The notes under the pieces are model-generated. The model made no database searches, had not been told where the DNA came from, and saw nothing but the letters and a program-made list of their open reading frames with translations. A stretch of DNA of 64,000 bases. Origin: Halicephalobus mephisto. Its lineage: Eukaryota; Nematoda; Chromadorea; Rhabditida; Panagrolaimidae. The stretch covers positions 62,001-126,000 of the forward strand of contig SWDT01000031.1 of assembly GCA_009193035.1 (NCBI GenBank). Direction: 5' to 3'. Positions within the stretch are counted from its first letter, which is position 1; every line of letters begins with the position of its first letter. A program made the translations under genes and the position numbers. This document shows positions 33,914 through 45,100 of the stretch, piece after piece.

Positions 33914-36776
33914 ATGTCTGACGACAGCATCTCGTCTACAAGAGATCCAGCGACTATTACTGTCATTGCAGTTCGCTACCATTTCCACGCCATACGGTGT
34001 GTGGGGGTTCTGATTGAAATGATATTTTTCTACGTCATGATTAGGAACTGGCATATGAAGACTACTGTCTTGAAGAGTCCCTTCTTTTATCTATTGACTT
34101 TGAAAACATTCCACGATTGGATGATCATGATGTATTATATCATAACTGGTTACGGTCGGAAATATTTAAAAGAATTTTTTCACTTGAGTGAAGGTCCAGT
34201 TTTCCTCTACGTCATGGAAGTTGATACCTTGTGTCAATTAGCTATTTCTATCAACAGATACACCGCCTTGATGATCCCCCTGAAACATAATAAAGTGAGT
34301 TTGATTAATGTATTGTTTTATTGTCAATTGAAAAGCAACTTTTTTAATTATCAATTTGGACTTGGAGATTATACTTTTAACATAAAAACATAAGAAACTT
34401 TTTCTCCTCATTGAATAGGAGTGTAATTTTACCGTTTGAAAGGTTATAAGGAATCGGTATCTTGAATATCTGCTGTTTTTAATATATTGTATTTCAAAAA
34501 TCCTAAACTTCGAAATTTCTTTAAATTCGAGAAAGTTTTTGAAAACAATTTACAATTTGTCTTAAAACACAATAGAAGTAATATTCTTGGAGTTACAAAA
34601 TCCTTCCTGTTTTCATTCTTAAGAATGCTTTGTTAGGTTCTATTACTGGTCTGTCTTTGTTTACCTGACTTCATATTGTCGTGAACCTTGATGTAGTCCA
34701 TAGAATCCTATCGCCAGACAGGAAAGTAGTTTTTATTTATTCTAGTACAGCAATGGTACAGTACAATATAAATAGCTTAAATTCAAGAGAACAATAGATC
34801 AATGTACGGAATAAACAGAATAATACAAAAGAAACTTAAATATTAATAATAATTTCTATCATACGGTGGTGGAGAGATTTGGTGACTTCCTTAAATAATG
34901 GAGTTCTGAATCTCACTTCACTCGTCTTCAAGGACAAACGAGCTTCTATGGACTTCGGGGAATCTCGCGTCGGAATCAATTTCGTATTCCGCGACATATA
35001 TATACCGTATTTGTTCTATTTGTGACGCACGTGCCACTATTTTTCGATAGATATGTTGGGATGCGCCACAAATGGAGCAAATACGGCATATTAATTTGTT
35101 GCATTTGGACAGAAATATCGTAATTAATGAAATACTATAGACTATGACGTGTATTTGACTGTTTTCAGTGCATAATTCACTTGGTACAACTTAATAATAG
35201 TTTTACAATAATGAACAGCTCAGTGAAATGATAATAACAGTGAATTAATAATCGTTTTAGAATACCGACTGATAATCTTAAAATAAGTGCTTTTTTAAAA
35301 CTATAGTTCATATTCGGAAAAACTCCTGATTCCTTTTATAATCTTGTTCTGTTTTGTTCGATCTTGTTCGTTAAGTTTCAGTTGCTTTCACAATTAACTG
35401 AACTCTCAATTATCTTGTAGAAATTCATTCAAAAAAGACTGTGTTCTGCGATATAGAGAAATAAGTAATCAAACAAATAACAACAGAGAACTGCTCCAAT
35501 CAAAGTTGTTTCATGAATTTCTATATCCGGAAAAAGCATTTCACGATTATGTAGTTCTTCGAAAGAGAAACAACAACTTGATTTTGTTAGAAAAGTTTCC
35601 ATTTGAGAACATTTGAGTAGTTTATTGTTTTCGATTCGACGAGAATTGAGCTGTTGATAATTTTTCATTTTTACATCTGCAGAGGTTTCCATAGTTTGAT
35701 ATACGAAAATAATCAAGATTAAAAAATGATAATACTCAAATGCTCGCGAACAAAAGCTTTATTTACTTAATTAAAACTGCAAAATTGGCTTTAATTTTTT
35801 AAACTCATTTTTTTAAAAATAAGTTGATCAATTTTAATGATTCGGTTATGTCTGTAGTACTGATGTAAGATGAAGTGTGAGATGTCGATGATGTGACGCC
35901 TTGGAGCTCCGTGATTAGGCGGAAAACTGTTGGTTTCTACTGTTAGCAATTCAAGCCTGTTTATCTTAACATAAGCATAAAACAAATAGAGGAAAGGTTA
36001 TCATTTGACCGAGGTCAAACTCGGACCAGGTTGGAAGTGGATTTTCTCAAAGATTAACTCTCTGATACTTTAGTCTTGCCTCTCAAGCATCGGCTGACTA
36101 GACGGAGCTTTGGACTTTCTGTCTAGACCTTTGACGGTTTAATTCCGACTTTTATACCTACATGTCAATAATAAACAATTGAATATATCTTAATAATAAA
36201 TGGTTTCAGATTTGGTCCAATACCGTAATTTACTCTCTTCTGTTCATCATTCCTTGTGTATCAGTTCTATCAACCTTTATAGAACTCAACTCATACAGAT
36301 TGAACAATGTTATTATTTCTATTTACAAATTCCATAAGTTTATTTTAATACTTTGTTCCATGATTTTAATTTTCATCCTTATTGCTAAAAAAATTTGCAA
36401 GTCCAAATCAGTCGAGGACTCTAATTCACCAAATAATTCTTCAATCAATGCATTGAATAATTTGAAAAAGCAAAAGGCGGAGAAACAATTATTATATGAA
36501 ACGTTGTATGTCTGTTTCTGGAAGATAGTGAATATCATCACTGATATCGTATATCAGGATTGGAAGATGGTTGAATTTAGCGAAAACTTGTTGTCTATCA
36601 TAATGGACACTGCTATCTTTATCGGCAACGTCGGCGGATTACTCTTGCTTCCGTTCATCTCCAGTGTAGCCAGAAACGGACTCAAGCAAGCTTTCGGATT
36701 CCGAAAAAATAAGAATCTAATTATTATCAAAAGTTTCAATAAGTTGAAAATGACCAGTGGGAACTCAACAAAATAA
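33914..36776 (+). CDS. 7TM chemoreceptor, Srg/Srv-like, receptor E
   Basis: Exon 1 33914-34294 and exon 2 36210-36776, 315 aa. Exon 1 has seven base differences from receptor A over 381 bp, six of them silent (the other Glu to Lys). About 135 bp upstream is also near-identical. In exon 2, TM4-TM5 (IWSNTVIYSLLFIIPCVSVL) differs strongly from A, whereas from NALNNLKKQ to SSVARNGLKQAF the DNA is again almost identical. The 1.9-kb intron holds a possible solo LTR (34677-34996), a short MITE (35003-35090) and a family A LTR-like copy whose end is only 48 bp from the acceptor. The coding frame is intact; whether this intron still splices well is unknown. Confidence 0.75.
34677..34996. mobile_element. 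Possible solo LTR in receptor E intron
   Basis: Starts TGTCGTGAACC and ends TTCCGCGACA, so it has short inverted TGTCG/CGACA ends. Flanks CATAT and TATAT agree at four of five positions. Single copy in the window, so the boundaries are tentative. Confidence 0.35.
35003..35090. mobile_element. Short MITE or hairpin
   Basis: Inverted ends of about 28 bp: left TACCGTATTTGTTCTATTTG, right (complement) TGCCGTATTTGCTCCATTTG. The spacer is only about 30 bp, and TA dinucleotides lie on both sides. Confidence 0.65.
35100..35882. other. Rest of receptor E intron
   Basis: A 95-codon minus-strand frame (35716-35429) has no recognised family and no splice context. I treat it as chance. Nothing else seen. 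Confidence 0.4.
35883..36162 (+). mobile_element. LTR-like repeat, family A, copy 2
   Basis: 280 bp, TGTCGATGATGTGAC to TTTTATACCTACA. The best preserved copy, with a GAGCTCCGTGATTAGGCGG segment partly missing from copy 1. Confidence 0.6.
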
Positions 36777-37309
36777 CATAATACCGTATCAAATCCGCAA
36801 GAAACGAATAAAATTCGGAGATAACTACAGTATCAAGAAAACTCATCACTTTAATTACGCTAAATATGTTTGTAATTTTATGTAAATAAACATTTACAGT
36901 AATGAAGACGAAATAAATAGTAAAAGACTCTTGTTCGTTTTAGAATTGGTTTATAAGTTTATTTTCAAAATAAAAATTTGTCATCGGTTTGTTTAAAGAA
37001 TTAAATTAGTACTTCAGACAAAAAACGATTTCACTAAGACTCTCGAGATCAGTTCTAAAACTGACATCGATTGTAATAAATTTACTGAGGATTATCCCTA
37101 AGTCACAATGATATCATTGTAGCATTTTCCAGCAATTTTTAGAATTCTTATTTGAGCAATTTAATATGCGGATTATAATTCTTAAAATTTTATACCTTTT
37201 GTCCATGTTTCATTTAGAATCTGAAAAAAGCGAACCTGATATCAGAATTTTAAGAGTAGTGATTGAGTACTCATTTTGTAATTTTTTAAGAATTTCGCAT
37301 ATTCACATG
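36777..37309. other. Spacer after receptor E, no gene seen
   Basis: Unique AT-rich sequence with no supported feature. Confidence 0.4.
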
Positions 37310-37768
37310 TGTTGTGGACGCATAGTCCCCAAGATTGGGGATATTCAGAAAACCGAAGATTTAACAGTTCCTTGTCTCCACTGAGGAGTACAAAAGGGAA
37401 CACTTCGGTGTATCGGCAGTCCTCCTCTAGTATAGCTCTGATATTAATAATATTTGTTCCTATTTTGTATTGTGTCTCATTCTAAGTAAAATACATAACA
37501 GTTACTAAACTTTATATGATGAAACAATATACCAAGATTCCTGAGCCTTTCGTGACAAAATGTTACACATGAGTTACTGTTGTGGATGCATAGTCCCCAT
37601 GACCGGAGATATTCAGAACACCGAAGTCTTAACAGTCCCTGCTCTCTACTGAGGAGTATAAAAGAGTACACTTCGGTGTACCGGCAGTCCTCCTCAGGTG
37701 TAACTCTGATATTAATAATATTTGTTCCTATTTTGTATTCAGTCTCATACTAAGTAAAAGACATAACA
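37310..37768. mobile_element. Miniature two-LTR element (TRIM-like)
   Basis: Two direct repeats of exactly 191 bp (37310-37500 and 37578-37768), both TGTTGTGG...CATAACA, enclose 77 bp. ACATG flanks the outside on both sides. The inner 77 bp starts and ends with GTTAC. Copy 2 has a TATAAAAG box near 37657 and a hairpin between ACACCGAAG and CTTCGGTGT. No primer-binding site or polypurine tract is apparent inside and there is no coding frame. Confidence 0.75.
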
Positions 37769-37933
37769 ACATGCAAAGCTATTTCGATAAATAGAATTGT
37801 ACAAGTCTATATTGAAGAAAGTTAACACAGTTGTTTGTCAAATTACATATCTTTTGTTTTATTTTACAATAAATATCCCTCAATTTTTCTTCACAATTTA
37901 ACATTGATGTAGTATAATTGGTCGATATTGGGA

Positions 37934-38206
37934 TGTCGGTGATATGACACTTTGGAGTTCGATGATTAGATGGAAGACTGTCGATTTCTACCGTTAACAA
38001 TTCAAACATGTTTATTTTCATAAGCATATAATAAGAAAAGAAAGGTCCTCGTTTGATCAGAGTCAAACTCGGACCAGATCAGAGTCGGATTTCCTCAAAT
38101 ATTAACTCTAACACTTTTGTCTCGTTTTTCAGACGTCAGTTGACTGGACAAAACTTCACTTCCTTTCTAGGTTGTTGGCAGTTTAATTTCGTCTTTTCAA
38201 CCCACA
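37934..38206 (+). mobile_element. LTR-like repeat, family A, copy 3
   Basis: 273 bp from TGTCGGTGATATGAC to TTTTCAACCCACA; diverged from copies 1 and 2 but collinear. Confidence 0.55.
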
Positions 38207-38576
38207 CTGAATTTAATAGAATTGAAAGCAAAATTACATTATGAACACCATTCGTCTTCTACATGACTTTCTTATGTCATAAAATTAACTCCCAAATTCT
38301 TAGTTCACCAACAGGAATTACAACAGCAGTGTAACCATGGAGTACAAAGTTTAGTCTACCTGGTCATGTTGTATCAAAAAAGAAACACCGCCCAATCAAC
38401 CGATTATATAAAATGCTCAATAGTCCCTAGTAAGAGGTAAATTTTTCTTCGTCTTTATTCTACATACAAAAGAACGCAAATATACTCTCTACAGCAAGCA
38501 CCTACAGCTATCATTTTAAGAGGAACTTCTACTGAAGGAAAATCTTTTCATTACGTCAACTCATTCATTCTTATTA
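38207..38576. other. Spacer upstream of receptor F
   Basis: No repeat or gene seen; presumably part of the receptor F promoter together with the MITE that follows. Confidence 0.35.
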
Positions 38577-38752
38577 TACAGTATAACTTGGATATAAGAT
38601 ACTGTCGTTATAACATATCTCTTGTTATAGCATACGGTCTGAGTGAGTTTGGTTAGTCTATCTCCAAATTTACCTCGTTATAATATATCCTTTCTTATAA
38701 CATACGCTTTCCCCGGTCCCAAGGGGGTATTTTATATCCAAGTTCTACTGTA
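38577..38752. mobile_element. MITE, TACAGT family 2, copy 1
   Basis: 176 bp with ends TACAGTATAACTTGGATATA and (complement) TACAGTAGAACTTGGATATA. It ends 15 bp before the receptor F start codon, so it forms the immediate promoter or 5' UTR of that gene. Confidence 0.8.
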
Positions 38753-38767
38753 TTACACACTTCAAAC

Positions 38768-39983
38768 ATGGCTGATGATAACATCTCTTCAGTTGATCAA
38801 ATTTTAATGAATCCCTTATTTGTAATACTTGGTCATTCTTATTATATTTCGCGGTGTGTAGGATTAGTGCTTGAACTGGTATTTTTCTTCGTCATGATCA
38901 GGAACTGGTGGATGAATGTATCAGTCTTCAAAAGTGTCTTCTTTTATTTATTAACTCTCAAAGTACTCGATGACTTTATGTACGCACTCTATATAGTTGT
39001 GACCGAGTATTTACTGATACAATTGCCATATTTTTTTCTAGCGATTAGACATATATTTATTATTTTTGTTTTCGAGCTTGATGCATTGTGTCATTTCACT
39101 ATTGCTGTCAACAGATTCACTGCCTTGACAATGCCGGTGAAACACAGCAAAGTGAGTTTTGTAATTTTTCGTAAACAAAGCTCAAGATTCACACACAGAA
39201 AAGTGTAACTTTCGACCCCATAACAATTGCGAAATATAACCTAATAGTCATATTTTTCATGAATATTTGACATTTGTGACGAAAATTAAAACATAATAAT
39301 GACGATTTGTATTTATTATTAGGTTAAAAGTTACGGTTTTTTGTATGTGGATATTTTAGTGGTTAATTTATACACATGATCAGTAGATGAATATTGTTTC
39401 ATAATGAGACTTTCAGATTTGGTCCCCCAAAGTGACGATTTTCACTCCTTTCATCATGGTCGTTCTTGCAACTTTATTGTCATTTGTAGATATCAAGATA
39501 CGAGAAACAAGCAGTATTCTTAGTGATATTTATGAAAGTGCTCTTTTATTGTTAATAATTTTCTCTGCAGTTCTGATTTTCATCGCTACTGCCAACAACC
39601 GTTGTCGATGCGGATTAAACAAGAATCCTAATTCCAATTCACCAACTGAGTCTTCAATCAACACATCGTCGAACTTAAAAAGACAAAAAGCCGAATCACA
39701 ATTACTCTACGAAACGATTTTCATCTCACTGTGGAAAGTAGTCTATATGGTCGTCGCTATAATATGCACATATGCGGAATTATCTATATACGGTCAATGG
39801 TGGGGAATGTTCTCAATGTATTTTTCTACATTTTTGAGCAATGTCGGCGGACTGATTTTCCTTTTCTACATTTCAACGCCTACCAGACAAGCCTTCAAAG
39901 ACGCTTTTCGGTTTGGAAAAAAAGAAAATACAGTGATTGTTGTTGAAATAATAAATACTTCTAAAATGGTCCGTATTTCCTGA
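38768..39983 (+). CDS. 7TM chemoreceptor, Srg/Srv-like, receptor F
   Basis: Exon 1 38768-39151 (128 codons) and exon 2 39417-39983, phase 0, 316 aa. TM3 ends VNRFTALTMPVKHSK|IW. Exon 2 carries LNKNPNSNSPTESS in the loop before TM6, QLLYETIFISLWK and NVGGLIFLFYISTPTRQAFKDAF. It is the most diverged intact receptor at the 5' end and is closest to pseudogene B in exon 2. A MITE abuts the start codon and another lies shortly after the stop. The two-exon layout is the same as in the other copies. The ligand is unknown. Confidence 0.8.
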
Positions 39984-40065
39984 AGAAAATAACGTGATAT
40001 CATATGACGTTGGAAGAGAACGGTGTTAACCAGATTATGTAATGGTTCCTTTTCCGACTTCAATA

Positions 40066-40308
40066 TACAGTTGAATCTCGATATAAGATACCCTGAAGGG
40101 ACCGGACAAATCGTGTCTTATAGCATGAGGTGTCATATTGAGGGTCGAATATGACTAAAATCCCTTAAAATCGTGTCTTATAGCATGGGATGTCATATTG
40201 AGGGTGCTTAATAGCGAGGGTAAATTCTCGTAAATTTGTATGTGGGCCAAACTAACGCACTGAAACCGTGCCTTATAGTATGGTGCGTTATATCGAGATT
40301 CCACTGTA
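40066..40308. mobile_element. MITE, TACAGT family 1, copy 2
   Basis: 243 bp with the same ends as 4570-4939 but one or two internal units instead of three. The shared right part includes GTATGTGGGCCAAACTAACG. Confidence 0.8.
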
Positions 40309-40870
40309 TTAGTAAAGCAATGTTTAGTTCTGAAAAAATATCCATGGTTTGAAAAGAATAAATCCGATCGTTATTCACGAAACAACAAAAATTGAACAAT
40401 CTTACTACTTCGAATGTCGTTACTGAGGATCTCGAGTATTTTTATTCTTACATCAATTACTATTACTTTTTTATCTGTTTATTTATTTATTAAATATGAC
40501 AGTAATAAAAAATATTTCGAAATCATTAAAAATACAATCAAAAGCAACTTGATTAGAAGCTTCAAGATTGAAATAAGTAACTGTGTAAGTTCCGAACGCG
40601 CTTTAACAGAGCATATTACGAACTAGTGACATGGTTCAAATTTTCTCCTTATACTAAAAAAAGATGTTATATATATTACAGAAAACTCTTTTTCGTGTCT
40701 TGCATAGTGTTTTTGTAGATAAATTCCGTTTTATTTCATTTTCATCTGAAAGTGACAAAACTCAAGATAGGATACAATATTCACAAGATTTCCAGAATTT
40801 GATACTATGTTACGGAAATTAATAGGGAATTATGAAAACGTTTAAGCAGATGGAGAAGATTATGAAGAAG
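40309..40870. other. Spacer, no gene seen
   Basis: The 70-codon frame at 40414-40626 is hydrophobic at its start and then Lys/Asn-rich. No family is recognised and it is probably chance. Confidence 0.35.
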
Positions 40871-41051
40871 TATAGTATAATTTAGATATAAGATGCCCTA
40901 GTTATAACATATCTCTTGTTATAGCATACAGTGTGAGTGAGTGAGTTTAGTTAGTCTATCTTCAAATTTATCCCCGTTATAATATATCCTTTCTTATAAT
41001 ATACGCTTTGGTCGGTCCCAAGAGGGTATTTTATATCCAAGTTCTACTGTA
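40871..41051. mobile_element. MITE, TACAGT family 2, copy 2
   Basis: 181 bp, left end TATAGTATAATTTAGATATA, right end matching copy 1 (ATCCAAGTTCTACTGTA). Confidence 0.75.
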
Positions 41052-41094
41052 ATACTATCATAAAAAATAGAACAATTTTACTTTGAAATTGTAA

Positions 41095-41279
41095 TATAGT
41101 AGAACTTTGATATAAGATGCCCTAGTTATAACATATCTCTTGTTATAGCATACGGTCTGGGTGAGTTGAGTGAGTTTGGTTAGTCTGTCTTCAAATTTAC
41201 CCTTGCTATGATATATCCTTTCTTATAACATACGTTTTGCCCGGTCTCAAGGGGTATTTTATATCCAAGTTCGATTGTA
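41095..41279. mobile_element. MITE, TACAGT family 2, copy 3
   Basis: 185 bp, same orientation as the copy 44 bp upstream. Left end TATAGTAGAACTTTGATATA, right end ATCCAAGTTCGATTGTA. Confidence 0.75.
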
Positions 41280-41514
41280 CAATCTTTAACAAATACTAGA
41301 TTTTTTATTTCATAATTAAATTTTTCATCGGAATCTCTGCAATTCGATAACTATTTTGGTAAGTGATAAATAATTTTATATTTAGTTTGAGGTCATTGCA
41401 CAATAAAATTACATTAATAATAATTTTCATGCTTTTTATTTATTTTTTAGAATCTACCTAACTACTTCGAACTTTCTATGTTAACAACTTTAGCAGGAAC
41501 TTTGTTAATCTTTA

Positions 41515-41665
41515 CTCTTTTTAACACCTAGATGACGATGGAACACGGTGTTCGTGTGCCCCAGGTTCGATCCTTCGGGTCAAAATTTGCATGAAAATTA
41601 TGCAAAAAATTATGCAAAAAATTATGCAAAAAATTATGCAAAAAATTATTTAAAAAATAAAATGT
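41515..41665 (+). mobile_element. tRNA-like SINE fragment with ATTATGCAAAA tail
   Basis: A B-box-like GGTTCGATCC sits within CCCCAGGTTCGATCCTTCGG. The weak A-box-like GATGACGATGGAACACGG is upstream and four to five tandem AAAATTATGCA units follow at once. It fits a SINE 3' part with a simple-repeat tail; the head is too degenerate to be sure. Confidence 0.4.
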
Positions 41666-42103
41666 CAAAAATCACTTTTTTTTAAAAAATATTATATATC
41701 AATAATGTCCCTAAAAATATATATAAAAAATTTATTTTTTCGAATTTTTTTGAAAATTTCGGAATCTTTAATTTTCGAAAATCTTAAAAATTTATAAAAA
41801 TATACTTTAATAAAACTACAAAAATTGAATAATTATTTATTTTCGAAAATATCAAATTTCTTTAAAAAAGCAAAATTTTTAAAATTTTCGAATTTTTAAT
41901 ATTCTGTTTTTATTTTTCAATAATTTGCTTTTTCTTCAAAAAATCGATAATTGATCTCACTAAAGTCCAATTTTTCTAGTTTCTTTTGTTTGAAAAAACA
42001 AGTTCTGCTTCGATTAATCAAAAAAAAAGTGTCATAATTGGCTGTGGGTACTTATCAAGAAGGTCTTTATTGATTTAATTAAATCGATTTTTTTTAAAAT
42101 TAA
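41666..42103. other. Upstream region of the FMO gene
   Basis: AT-rich with no defined promoter element. Nothing else supported. Confidence 0.4.
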
Positions 42104-45100
42104 ATGGAATCCAAAAAACGAATAGCTATCGTCGGGGCCGGGGCTAGTGGACTTCCGGCGATCCGTCATGCCCTACTGTACGGCCTCGAACCCGTCTGTT
42201 TCGAAATCACCGACGAAATCGGCGGATTATGGAGGTACAAGGAAGAAAATCGGAATTTTAAAGGAGTTTATTGTAAGTTTTAAAATTTTTATTAAAATTA
42301 AAATTAATTTTTAAATTTAATATTTTTCGTAACAAAACCGTGTTTTTGTTATTTAAAATTTTCTTAATTTTATTTTTTAAGGAAAAATTCGAATTTTTGA
42401 TCACGATCAAGGTTGTCGATTTTCGAACTGAACTTTGGGTCAATTTTGAACTAATTTCGATTTAATTTAATTCGAAAATTAAAGAATTCGAACTTGTATC
42501 GAATTTTTAGTCAGTTTTAAACTAGTTCGAGTTCGAAAATTAAATAATTCGATTTCAAACTGAAGTATTTGGTTAGAATTTGAACTCGAATTAGTTCAAA
42601 ATCAATCAGAACTGAAACCGATTTGGATTACCGTAAAACCTCTAATAGAAGGGGTGTCTGTCTATTGTTCAACCCTTTAAAAATAGTGCCCGTCTAATAG
42701 AGGGTGCCCTTCAAATGGAGGGTACCCGTCTATTTTTCAATGTCCCCAAAAGGTGCCCTCCTATTAGAGGTGCCCGTCTATTTTTCAAAGTTCCCCAAAA
42801 GGTGCCCTCCTATTAGAGGTGTCCTTCAAATGGAGGGTACCCGTCTATTTTTCAATGTCCCCCAAAAGGTATCCGTCTAATAGAGGTATCCATCTAATAG
42901 AGGGTGTCCTCCTATTAGAGGTGCCCGTCTATTTTTCAAAGTCCCCCAAAAGGTGTCCTCCTATTAGAGGTGCCCTTCAAATGGAGGTTTTACGGTAGTT
43001 CGAATTCGAAATTCTCGATTTTCGAATTGAACCAATTTAGTTTTAATAAGAGTTTTTAAAATTCCAGATTCAAAGTCTCAAATTTGAAATCTATTTTTTC
43101 GATTTTTGGACTCGAGTTAATTCAAAATTAATTCGAATTTAGTTCAAAATCGACTCAAACTTTGATCCGAAAGTTCGAGATTCGACAACTCTGATCATGA
43201 TCCAAATGACATTTGATTCAGGTTTCAATCATAATTTTACTTTCAAAAATCATTAATCAACTTTTTGAACAAATCATAAATCATTCGTGACAAGATCAAT
43301 GTTAATTTTATTTTTATTTTTATTTTTTAAAGAAAAAAATTCAAGTAATGGTCCCACCACGAAAGATATATATTTTTTGACTAAACTTGAGTACTAATTT
43401 CTTAAACATCATTCGTGACAAGATCAATGTTAATTTTACTTTTATTTTTTAATTTAAAAAAATTCAAGTAATGGTCCCACCACGAAAAAAATTTATTTTT
43501 TGATTAAACTTAAGTAATAACTTTTTAAACATCATTCGTGAAAGGACCAATGTTAATTTTATTTTTATTTTTTAATTTAAAAAAATTCAAGTAATGGTCC
43601 CACCACGAAAAATATTTATTTTGGATTATAAGTTTAGTTAATGTTACTGTAATCAAATTATATTTAAATTTATAATTACAGTATCGTCTGTAATGAAGAC
43701 GACTGTGATCAACAGCTCCAAAGAAATGACGGCTTACAGTGATTTTCCACCACATCCTGAAGCAGGAAATTTTATGCATAATCGAGAAATGTTGAAATAC
43801 TTCAAAGATTACGCTGATCATTATGGATTGAAAAAATTCATCAGATTCAACCACAAAGTTGAAAATATCGAAAGAGCTGAAAACTACGAAAAAACAGGAA
43901 AATGGAAAATCACATATCTCGATCAGTAAGTTATTTTAAAATTTTAAATAAAAAATAAAATTTAAAAAAAATTTTAAATAAAAAAATAAAATTTAAAAAA
44001 ATTTAAAATAAATTTTCATTTATTTTAGAATTTTAAATAAAAAAATAAAATTTAAAAAAATTTAAAATAAATTTTCATTTATTTTAGAATTTTAAATAAA
44101 AAATAAAATTTAAAAAAAATTTTCATTTATTTTTGAAAATAAAAAATAAATTTCCATTTATTTTAGAATTTTAAATAAAAAATAAAATTTAAAAAAATTT
44201 TCATTCATTTTTGAAATTTTTTATATTAAAATTTTAAAAAAAATGAATTCTTGAATAAAAATTAATATTTGATTTTTTTTTCAATTTTATAATTAAAAAA
44301 ATAATTTTTTTATTTTTAAAATAAAAAGGTTTTTAAAATTTTATAATTAAAAAAGTAATTTTTTTATTTTAGAGATGATAAAAAAAATTCAGAAATTTTC
44401 GATGGAGTTCTCCTGGCCACAGGACACCATTCGGTACCCCATTGGCCGAAGTCGTATCCTGGACAGTCCGAGTTCAAAGGCAAAATTGTCCATTCTCACG
44501 ATTACACCGATCACAAAGGATTCGAAGACAAAACTGTCGTTATAATCGGAATCGGAAATTCTGGAGGAGATTTGGCCGTTGAATTAAGTAGAATTTCGAA
44601 AAAATTATATCTTGTATCCAGAAAAGGAACTTGGATAATCAACAGGATTTCCGAAAATGGATATCCTTTCGATGCTGAATTCAGCACAAGATTAGGAAAT
44701 CATCTAAGATCTTTTATCCCTTTCGGTCTAGTAGCGACGATTTTTGAAAAAAAAATGCAAAAAAAATTTAATCATGATATTTATGGTTTGAAACCCAGAC
44801 ACAGAATCACCGCAGCCCATCCTACAGTAAACGACGAACTTCCGAACAGATTGGCAAATAGAACAGTAAAAATAAAACCGAATATTATGAAATTCAAAGA
44901 AAAAGATGTTATTTTTGAAGATTTGACTGATGCCGAAGACGTGGATATCGTAATTTTCGCAACTGGATATTCGTTCAGTTTTCCGATGATTGAAAACGGA
45001 CAGGTAAATTTTATTTCAAAAATATTACTAAAAATAAAAATCTTTGGCGAAAAGTGAATATCGCCAAATTTGGATCTTTGGCGAAAAGTAAATATCGCCA

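Noticed and set aside
43525..43854. 109-codon minus-strand frame
   Set aside because: Antisense of FMO exon 2 and adjoining tandem repeat.
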